Origin: JALRBM01 sp964477195
Lineage (GTDB): Bacteria > Patescibacteriota > Saccharimonadia > Saccharimonadales > Saccharimonadaceae
Length of the DNA stretch: 16,965 nt
Assembly: GCA_964477195.1 (NCBI GenBank)
Contig: CAYZCX010000019.1
Span: forward strand, 1 to 16,965
Direction of reading: 5' to 3'
Notes under the pieces: model-generated
Seen by the model: the letters and a program-made list of their open reading frames with translations, nothing else
Told to the model about the DNA's origin: nothing
Databases searched by the model: none
Shown here: positions 13,130-16,965 of the stretch, one piece after another
Layout: each line of letters begins with the position of its first letter
Position numbering within the stretch: the first letter of the stretch is position 1
Made by a program: the position numbers and the translations under genes

Positions 13130-13153
13130 CCGCTTCTGTCTTCCATTGATTAT

Positions 13154-13182
13154 TTGTAAATTTATGATATTGTTGTTTTAAT
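13154..13182 (+). promoter_or_regulatory. Promoter of the four-cysteine membrane-anchored protein
   Basis: TTGTAA (13154-13159), 17-base spacer, TTTAAT (13177-13182). It is divergent from the tilS-unit promoter 25 bp away and predicts a leader of about 80 bases containing a hairpin. Confidence 0.6.
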
Positions 13183-13200
13183 CCAATTTACCTATTGGTC

Positions 13201-13231
13201 TCCTCGTTCCTGAGAAAATGATCTCCGAGGA
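13201..13231 (+). promoter_or_regulatory. Structured 5' leader hairpin
   Basis: The leader of the four-cysteine gene contains TCCTCG (13201-13206) pairing with CGAGGA (13226-13231), stacked after a 5-base bulge on GAGA (13212-13215) / TCTC (13222-13225) with a 6-base loop. It ends 37 bases before the start codon and does not include the ribosome binding site. It may stabilise the mRNA or be regulatory; no known riboswitch class is recognised. Confidence 0.5.
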
Positions 13232-13268
13232 ATCGCACTTTTAAACATTCGACCAGAACGGAAGATAG

Positions 13269-13673
13269 ATGAAGGTTTTCGGCTGGGTGGCAGCAATCAT
13301 TGCAATCGCTTGCTTAGTCATCGGGATAACAACATGGTACGAGGCAACGACACACAACAGCACCGAAGGGGTGACCGTCGTTGATGGTAACACGGTACGC
13401 CTTCCCGAGGACGAAACATTCGTCCTCACGCACCACATCGGTAACTTCCTGGAAACATGGGAGATTACCTATGATGGCAACGATGCTATCCGGTTTCACT
13501 GTCAGGATGGACTTTGCAGCGACCTCCAGCCCGCCACTCTCTGCGGAGTTGGGTGCGTGGTCAAAGTGGATCCGGGACTGTTGGAGGGCTACTTTTATGT
13601 GTCGCTGCGCGAAGATGGTGCTGTGAACGTCAAATGGCCGCAAGGCTGGACCTTCCGCCCTTATGAACCGTAA
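13269..13673 (+). CDS. Hypothetical membrane-anchored extracytoplasmic protein with four cysteines (134 aa)
   Basis: The family is not recognised. A single hydrophobic helix (about 4-21), after a minimal n-region (Met-Lys-Val), would anchor the protein; the remaining 110 residues should lie outside. The soluble part has a compact cysteine cluster, Cys78-x4-Cys83-x8-Cys92-x3-Cys96, which could form two disulfides or bind metal, followed by a beta-rich end (Y-F-Y-V-S-L-R, V-N-V-K-W-P). The A-I-A-C sequence at 12-15 resembles a lipobox weakly, but hydrophobic residues continue past it, so I prefer a membrane anchor. The ATG at 13269 follows GGAAGATAG. It is a single-gene unit with its own promoter, structured leader and terminator hairpin. 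It overlaps nothing real on the opposite strand. Confidence 0.72.
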   Translation: MKVFGWVAAIIAIACLVIGITTWYEATTHNSTEGVTVVDGNTVRLPEDETFVLTHHIGNFLETWEITYDGNDAIRFHCQDGLCSDLQPATLCGVGCVVKVDPGLLEGYFYVSLREDGAVNVKWPQGWTFRPYEP

Positions 13674-13694
13674 GCTGGGATCGAAAGTGCGAAA

Positions 13695-13734
13695 GGCGCC
13701 ATAACCTCGAGATTTTTCTCGTTGTTACGGCGCC
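13695..13734 (+). terminator. Terminator hairpin after the four-cysteine gene
   Basis: GGCGCC (13695-13700) pairs with GGCGCC (13729-13734). The stem continues as ATAAC/GTTAC with one A-C mismatch, and an inner CGAG-ATTTTT-CTCG hairpin sits on top. The downstream TATTTG is only a weak T-tract. It begins 21 bases after the stop codon. Confidence 0.65.
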
Positions 13735-13767
13735 TATTTGCATGTCTTGAAATAATACTTTTCGTTC

Positions 13768-13800
13768 CCGGACAGCACCCTACACGAGGGCGCTGTCCGG
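13768..13800 (-). terminator. Terminator hairpin of the Nudix-like gene
   Basis: A perfect 9-bp outer stem CCGGACAGC (13768-13776) / GCTGTCCGG (13792-13800), then an A-C mismatch and an inner CCCT/AGGG stem with a 5-base loop. It lies 6 bases past the stop of the minus-strand gene. There is no T-run on either strand, so factor-dependent termination or mRNA 3'-end protection is possible. Confidence 0.6.
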
Positions 13801-13806
13801 TTCCGA

Positions 13807-14409
13807 TTACAAAATAGTGTGCGAGATGGGACCGATCTCGACCTTGTCATCCGTTTCGCCGGCGTCAAACTCCCTCGGCGTCACGAAATGGACCCAGCGA
13901 CGCTCGACCGGCTCAGCGGCAGCCACCTGAAGCTTCTCAAAGAAGTGCGGGTGAAGCCCCACCTTGAACACTTCGATGAGATACAATGTCTGCTTCTCCG
14001 GAACGTCCCGCTTAGTCTCCGCCTTGTACGTTCGCCGAGCGATGAGACGCTCCGAAATCATCGACATTTCTTCTTCGGTCAGAATACCCGTCTCTTCTCC
14101 ACCAAGCTCTTCACGGAACTCACGAAGTGCAGAGACCTCTCGATTGATCTGCCGTTCGTACCACTTCAGAACATCGGCGATTCGATCATCGGGAATTCGG
14201 AATCGCAGCTCCCGTTCACCTTCGAAGTCGGTCGCACCCAGCTTCTTCAGGTCTTTGATGCCTTCCCCTTCTTTGTCCGCCTCAAGTCCGCCACCAATCG
14301 GTGACAAAATCCGACCCTGGTCGCGTGCAAGCCGACCCTTATTGACGAGCAGCGCATAACGCCCATGCGGGTCGCGAAGTTGGACAAAACCCATCATAGC
14401 GATTCTCAT
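13807..14409 (-). CDS. Nudix-like protein with an interrupted Nudix box (200 aa)
   Basis: The product looks like a Nudix-fold protein, a family that hydrolyses nucleoside diphosphates linked to another group. The N-terminus M-R-I-A-M-M-G-F-V-Q-L is a plausible first strand. S-P-I-G-G-G-L-E at 36-43 resembles the start of the Nudix box, and R-E-F-R-E-E-L-G at 96-103 matches its core (REUxEExG) with both metal-binding glutamates. In a canonical box only seven residues lie between that first Glu and the Arg-Glu; here there are 52, including a predicted helix with D-D-R-I-A-D-V-L-K-W-Y-E-R-Q. The substrate is unknown. The ATG has a strong GGAGGTG 8 bases upstream. It is a single-gene unit with a hairpin terminator, facing the four-cysteine gene. 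Confidence 0.7.
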   Translation of the reverse strand: MRIAMMGFVQLRDPHGRYALLVNKGRLARDQGRILSPIGGGLEADKEGEGIKDLKKLGATDFEGERELRFRIPDDRIADVLKWYERQINREVSALREFREELGGEETGILTEEEMSMISERLIARRTYKAETKRDVPEKQTLYLIEVFKVGLHPHFFEKLQVAAAEPVERRWVHFVTPREFDAGETDDKVEIGPISHTIL

Positions 14410-14447
14410 CGCCTACACCTCCACATGTAACCGGAATAACTTTGTTA

Positions 14448-14475
14448 TTATTAAATATTTTCTTCATTGACACAA
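14448..14475 (-). promoter_or_regulatory. Possible promoter of the Nudix-like gene
   Basis: Minus-strand TTGTGT (14470-14475), 16-base spacer, TAATAA (14448-14453) in a very AT-rich stretch. The -10 could be shifted by a few bases. It is divergent from the lipoprotein promoter at 14507-14535. Confidence 0.4.
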
Positions 14476-14506
14476 GACCATTCAGTACAGCAACTCATTT
14501 CAGATA

Positions 14507-14535
14507 TTGACGTCATGTTTATTTTAGTATAAAAT
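14507..14535 (+). promoter_or_regulatory. Promoter of the lipoprotein at 14570
   Basis: TTGACG (14507-14512), 17-base spacer, TAAAAT (14530-14535); TATAAA with a 15-base spacer overlaps it. It gives a leader of about 30 bases. Confidence 0.65.
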
Positions 14536-14569
14536 AGTCTTGTTTCTGCAAACGACTTCTGGAGGAGTC

Positions 14570-14980
14570 ATGAAGAGATCGGCAAGCATTGCCTTTTTGG
14601 GTGCGACCGTCGCAGCCCTCACGCTCACCGCGTGCTCGCATACAACGGAAGAAACCGCCGACAAGGCAAGAGACAGAGGATTTTCTCTGGTCACCACACG
14701 TGAGCCTCGTTTCTATGGGGGGTACGCCAGCGTCCCTGTCGACATCGGTAGCGCGAAATGTGCCGCCGACTTCGTTGCGGCTGACGGAAGCAGCGATGAC
14801 GCATGGGACTATCTCACGATCTACGGACCCGACGGCAGGGTACTCACCAGCGTCTCCGGTGAGAAGATCTACAATCCGTACCCCGACTCCATCAGGAAAC
14901 TGTCGCAAACTGCCGTCTGCTACCGCGAGGACACCCCCTCGCCTCAGCCGACGACGTCGGCGACACCGCAGAGCCGCTAG
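14570..14980 (+). CDS. Hypothetical lipoprotein (136 aa)
   Basis: The product is a small exported lipoprotein of unknown function. Residues 1-22 form a type II signal peptide: M-K-R-S, a hydrophobic core, and the lipobox L-T-A-C with Cys22 as the lipidation site. The mature part has a short polar linker, a beta-rich core with two more cysteines (in A-K-C-A-A-D-F and T-A-V-C-Y-R) that may pair, and a Pro/Ser/Thr tail. In frame an ATG exists ten codons upstream, but GGAGGAG lies 2-3 bases before the ATG at 14570 and only this start gives a proper signal peptide. It has its own promoter and an elaborate terminator. A hand count of codons 2-31 shows 20 ending in G or C, against 13 of the first 30 in ftsH. 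Confidence 0.8.
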   Translation: MKRSASIAFLGATVAALTLTACSHTTEETADKARDRGFSLVTTREPRFYGGYASVPVDIGSAKCAADFVAADGSSDDAWDYLTIYGPDGRVLTSVSGEKIYNPYPDSIRKLSQTAVCYREDTPSPQPTTSATPQSR

Positions 14981-15047
14981 GCCCGCGACGAAAAGAGCCC
15001 GCGAAGAAGGGAATTCCCTTCTCCGGCCCCCGTCGCGGGCCTCTTTT
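14981..15047 (+). terminator. Elaborate terminator with two alternative folds, related to 15428-15494
   Basis: It starts immediately after the lipoprotein stop. Fold A pairs GCCCGCGACG (14981-14990) with CGTCGCGGGC (15031-15040) around an 18-bp perfect palindrome (15005-15022, centred on GAATTC). Fold B pairs AAAAGAGCCCGCGA (14991-15004) with TCGCGGGC-C-TCTTTT (15033-15047), with a one-base bulge, taking up the T-tract. The element aligns well with the second copy at 15428-15494. Confidence 0.8.
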
Positions 15048-15050
15048 CAT

Positions 15051-15078
15051 TTGCAAAATCAAGATAAACATGTATTAT
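15051..15078 (+). promoter_or_regulatory. Promoter of the 101-aa gene
   Basis: TTGCAA (15051-15056), 16-base spacer, TATTAT (15073-15078), starting 3 bases after the preceding terminator. The ATG at 15070 lies inside this promoter and therefore cannot be the start of the gene. Confidence 0.6.
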
Positions 15079-15117
15079 GATACTTACCTAACAGCCCTAC
15101 CAACCCTGGGAGTAGTC

Positions 15118-15423
15118 GTGCTGGAAATCGGGAACAGTTACCTGGTCATGTATTTCATCGTCTACTTCGACAATGACAAAAAGAAGTGCGAAGAATTCGG
15201 TGAGTTGCGGCGATACATTGAGACTCTACTGGAGTTGAGTGGCAAGCCGGCCGTCAAGTGTTCGATCAAATACCTCGACATCACCGACCCGGTAAACAGT
15301 GAATTGCCCTGCCACATCAAATTCGCCCCGGACGGTGGGCTTATCGTGGTGGAGGAAAACGGTGATGACGCGCCTTACTACCTGACATCGTGTCAAGATC
15401 AGCCGTGTATCGTCGTGCGATAG
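15118..15423 (+). CDS. Hypothetical protein, GTG start (101 aa)
   Basis: The family is not recognised. The product has a beta-rich N-terminus (Y-L-V-M-Y-F-I-V-Y-F-D), a charged helix with K-K-K-C-E-E-F-G-E-L-R-R-Y-I-E-T-L-L-E-L, and a second beta-rich half with repeated acidic residues (V-V-E-E-N-G-D-D). It has four cysteines, one of them in the C-x-x-x-x-C pair S-C-Q-D-Q-P-C-I near the end. There is no signal peptide with this start. The GTG at 15118 was chosen because GGGAG lies 5 bases upstream; the ATG at 15148 is a possible shorter start, and the ATG at 15070 precedes the predicted transcription start. It is a single-gene cassette enclosed by two related terminators. Confidence 0.65.
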   Translation: MLEIGNSYLVMYFIVYFDNDKKKCEEFGELRRYIETLLELSGKPAVKCSIKYLDITDPVNSELPCHIKFAPDGGLIVVEENGDDAPYYLTSCQDQPCIVVR

Positions 15424-15427
15424 GTAC

Positions 15428-15494
15428 GACCCGTGAAAAAGAGTATCTGCGAAGGAGTGATTTCTTCTTCCGGCTCCTTCGCGGGTCTCTTTTT
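15428..15494 (+). terminator. Second copy of the alternative-fold terminator
   Basis: The core is a perfect 9-bp stem GCGAAGGAG (15449-15457) / CTCCTTCGC (15474-15482). Two extensions compete: GACCC (15428-15432) with GGGTC (15483-15487), or AAAAAGAG (15436-15443) with CTCTTTTT (15487-15494). The A-tract/T-tract pairing makes it potentially bidirectional. It shares the AAAAGAG, GCGAAG, CTTC-TCCGG, TCGCGGG and TCTTTT blocks in order with 14981-15047. Confidence 0.85.
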
Positions 15495-15513
15495 ATATTT
15501 TAGAACAGAATAA

Positions 15514-15560
15514 AAGCCCGGGAAGCAGTGGGCTCTTATCCTTACTGCTTACTCGGGCTT
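15514..15560 (-). terminator. Terminator of the lipoprotein-RHH unit
   Basis: Outer stem AAGCCCG (15514-15520) / CGGGCTT (15554-15560) and inner stem AAGCAGT (15523-15529) / ACTGCTT (15544-15550), overlapping the last codons of the small gene. On the minus strand CTTTTATT follows. An alternative shorter hairpin (AAGAGCCC with GGGCTTTT, one G-U) is a more canonical intrinsic terminator. Confidence 0.7.
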
Positions 15561-15713
15561 GTCAGAGATTTTAGCCAACATTCCTTCGGCAACTCCCACA
15601 GAGTAGGTCCGGAGGAATTCCTCGACCGACACCCCCATGTAGTCAGCCACAACCGTGACGAGTTCTCTTTCCTCGTCCGACAGCGGAACTTCTACTGAAG
15701 TTACACGACACAT
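15549..15713 (-). CDS. Ribbon-helix-helix-like small protein (54 aa)
   Basis: This is a short protein whose pattern fits a ribbon-helix-helix DNA-binding domain. A strand V-T-S-V-E-V-P-L (4-11) is followed by helix D-E-E-R-E-L-V-T-V-V-A-D-Y (13-25), the turn M-G-V-S at 26-29, and helix V-E-E-F-L-R-T-Y-S-V (30-39), closely resembling antitoxin-type RHH proteins. The start ATG (15711-15713) follows GGGAGG at good spacing. That site overlaps the end of the upstream lipoprotein gene, whose TGA ends 2 bases before the ATG, so the pair is surely co-translated. No toxin gene is adjacent. It could be a regulator of its own unit or an orphan antitoxin-like protein. The assignment rests on the helix pattern only. 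Confidence 0.7.
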   Translation of the reverse strand: MCRVTSVEVPLSDEERELVTVVADYMGVSVEEFLRTYSVGVAEGMLAKISDKPE

Positions 15714-15715
15714 AC

Positions 15716-16180
15716 TCAGCCTCCCGCTACCGGCGAAACCGGACAGTATCGCTCCATCTCTCGCGTCAGCGGGAACTGCCGCTGCCCTGTCGCCTGCCAG
15801 TATTTCTTGTACAGCTCATCGTAATCAGTCTGATGAGGGGCATGCCCTTCGGAAGACTCCCGCTTCTTGTCCGCTGCCGCATCGAACAAGCACGCCTCGG
15901 TCACAATCACCCTCAACTTCCCGTCGAGGGTTTTCTCCTTCTTGACCTTGGTATCAAGTGCGTCGATGCGGCCCTGGCGCTCGGCATCCTGTCGCGCCCA
16001 CTCTGCTTTAAGGTCCTTGTCTGCCTGCTCTTGCCTAGCCTTGTCCTCTGCAGAAGTTGTCTGCACGGGAGGCGGAGGAGGGGTAGACGAAGTCGCTTTG
16101 CTATCTTCGCTGCTTCCGCTGCATCCCACCAGGACGAACCCTAGCAGAAAAAGTACAACCAGCTTACGCAACCAAATCAC
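15716..16180 (-). CDS. Hypothetical lipoprotein, GTG start (154 aa)
   Basis: The product is an exported lipoprotein of unknown function. From the GTG start it reads M-I-W-L-R-K, a hydrophobic core and the lipobox L-V-G-C with Cys20. A Ser/Thr linker and a run of five prolines follow, then a long charged helix (about 47-80, rich in Glu/Lys/Arg/Asp/Gln, probably coiled), and a C-terminal part with two cysteines (T-E-A-C-L-F-D and E-R-Y-C-P-V) and aromatic residues. The frame stays open back to 16336, but that extension would run through a promoter and the end of the polymerase gene. The GTG at 16178-16180 has AAGGTGA about 5 bases upstream and yields a proper signal peptide; GTG two codons earlier is an alternative. 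It is the first gene of a unit with the RHH-like protein. Confidence 0.78.
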   Translation of the reverse strand: MIWLRKLVVLFLLGFVLVGCSGSSEDSKATSSTPPPPPVQTTSAEDKARQEQADKDLKAEWARQDAERQGRIDALDTKVKKEKTLDGKLRVIVTEACLFDAAADKKRESSEGHAPHQTDYDELYKKYWQATGQRQFPLTREMERYCPVSPVAGG

Positions 16181-16220
16181 GGATCTCACCTTCTTGTAGT
16201 TGTCGTCTCTGACTATTCTT

Positions 16221-16250
16221 AGTATATCAAGGTATTTGACGTACTTACAA
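16221..16250 (-). promoter_or_regulatory. Promoter of the lipoprotein-RHH unit
   Basis: Minus-strand TTGTAA (16245-16250), 18-base spacer, TATACT (16221-16226) preceded by TGA, an extended -10. The -35 overlaps the stop codon of the upstream polymerase gene. It leaves a leader of about 35 bases. Confidence 0.6.
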
Positions 16251-16965
16251 ATATCTCGTACTACCGAACGGTATCTTTTGTTTGACGAATCGCCCTGTCC
16301 CCAGTGTGTCGGCCGAATGAACTGTACGATCACCAAACCTTTGATTAATCGCGTCTATCGCGTTAGTGACCTGCTGCTCGCGAACGATCTCATCGCCAAA
16401 CAAACTCAGCTGATCCCGCGCGCCATCCTCTAAGTTATAGCAACTTACCCCTATTTCTTTTATATTTTCCTCAGGTGCACCCGAAAAAAGCAGCATTGCC
16501 TGCGCATAAATCGCCGCATTGCTAAAAAAGGGCAGGGGAGATGTATGGCGCGCGTGCCAATAACCCCGGTCGTACGACTTCGCATACACGATCACCCCTC
16601 TCGCCTGCTTGTTTTGCGACCGTAACTTTCCGCCAACCGATTCGCACAAATGATGGAGCCGCTTTATAACAACTTGCCGCGGCAAATCTTTAGCCTCCAA
16701 CACATATTGCCGACCAACCGACTTGAGGTCGTGCGACACATCATCAACCTCCCAGCCCCTCAGACGCTGGTGCCACCACTCGCCCACGACACTCTTAAAA
16801 ACCACCTTTTTCAAGGTGCTCGCATCCGTATCCAGGAAATCAAGCGGCGTATAAATCCCCACCGCGTTTAATCGAGTTTGGTTTCGGTGGGCAATTCCCG
16901 TCAGATCAGTCAGTTTGAGCGTCCCAAGTACTTCACGAATATTTTCATGCGTAATAATATCAAGT
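16245..16965 (-). CDS. Y-family DNA polymerase (DinB/UmuC type), C-terminal part
   Basis: This is a translesion DNA polymerase; the catalytic palm lies beyond the window edge and the frame is open to the last base. The visible part starts in the thumb, with a helix-hairpin-helix T-D-L-T-G-I-A-H-R-N-Q-T-R-L-N-A-V-G-I matching the D-L-x-G-I-G motif of DinB proteins. The little-finger domain follows, with K-S-V-G-R-Q-Y-V-L at its beginning. Near the end Q-L-S-L-F is a textbook beta-clamp binding motif, followed by A-I-D-A-I-N-Q-R-F-G-D, conserved in UmuC/DinB C-termini. A GTG at 16860-16862 inside this frame is not the true start, because homologous sequence continues upstream of it. Which subfamily (DinB, UmuC or ImuB) cannot be settled without the palm. 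Confidence 0.92.
   Translation of the reverse strand, partial: LDIITHENIREVLGTLKLTDLTGIAHRNQTRLNAVGIYTPLDFLDTDASTLKKVVFKSVVGEWWHQRLRGWEVDDVSHDLKSVGRQYVLEAKDLPRQVVIKRLHHLCESVGGKLRSQNKQARGVIVYAKSYDRGYWHARHTSPLPFFSNAAIYAQAMLLFSGAPEENIKEIGVSCYNLEDGARDQLSLFGDEIVREQQVTNAIDAINQRFGDRTVHSADTLGTGRFVKQKIPFGSTRYL

Noticed and set aside
15070..15117. ATG start at 15070 for the 101-aa gene
   Set aside because: It lies between the -35 and -10 of the gene's apparent promoter and has no ribosome binding site; the GTG at 15118 has GGGAG upstream.
15549..15713. Classical toxin-antitoxin module around the RHH-like gene
   Set aside because: The partner gene encodes a lipoprotein with a signal peptide and coiled region, not a recognisable toxin, so I call only an RHH-like protein.
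16181..16336. Longer lipoprotein start at 16336
   Set aside because: It overlaps the end of the polymerase gene and the unit's own promoter, and would bury the signal peptide 52 residues inside the protein.
1..16965. tRNA, rRNA, CRISPR array, prophage or integrase genes
   Set aside because: Gaps are all under about 190 bases, and no cloverleaf, direct-repeat array or mobility protein motif was found by eye on either strand.

Overview
The window looks like a chromosomal segment of a small-genome bacterium of the Patescibacteria/CPR, most likely Candidatus Saccharibacteria (TM7). This is an inference from gene complement and size: a short HrcA, a single-core TilS, a compact Tat locus, tightly packed housekeeping genes on one strand, and many small lipoproteins. 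TGA is used as an ordinary stop (for example in the 57-aa membrane gene before tilS and in the lipoprotein at 15716-16180), so the UGA-glycine codes of Gracilibacteria and Absconditabacteria are excluded. No rRNA, tRNA, CRISPR array, transposase or integrase was seen, and no gene-free stretch exceeds about 190 bases.

Region 1 (1-4879, all minus strand) is a heat-shock block. It reads, in transcription order, a guanylate-kinase-like gene, hrcA, an unrelated membrane-protein cassette, grpE, a PdaC-like peptidoglycan deacetylase and dnaK (cut by the window edge). Four CIRCE operators are visible: one before hrcA, one before grpE and two in tandem before dnaK. Each overlaps a recognisable -35/-10 promoter, so HrcA would repress by covering the -35 region. 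Two of the operators also contain the stop codon of the upstream gene.

Region 2 (4904-6522, minus) is a compact Tat export locus: tatA and tatC overlap by 53 bp, and a 71-residue protein with a twin-arginine signal follows on its own promoter. TatC has an unusual cytoplasmic Pro/Ser/Gln-rich tail of about 110 residues.

Region 3 (6652-13110, minus) holds conserved housekeeping genes: a small membrane gene and tilS coupled by an ATGA overlap, then ftsH, murJ and lepA. Several genes here and in region 1 have an extended -10 or a normal promoter ending only 6-14 bases before the ATG with no Shine-Dalgarno, which suggests leaderless or near-leaderless mRNAs.

Region 4 (13121-16250) is a different kind of territory: a string of short, mostly unrecognised genes on both strands, each with its own promoter, a good ribosome binding site and strong hairpin terminators. 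They encode a membrane-anchored four-cysteine protein, a Nudix-like protein with an interrupted Nudix box, two lipoproteins, a 101-aa unknown and a ribbon-helix-helix-like protein. Two of the terminators are clearly related in sequence and can each fold in two competing ways. The membrane cassette at 2517-3354 between hrcA and grpE has the same stand-alone architecture. A Y-family DNA polymerase C-terminus with a beta-clamp motif closes the window.
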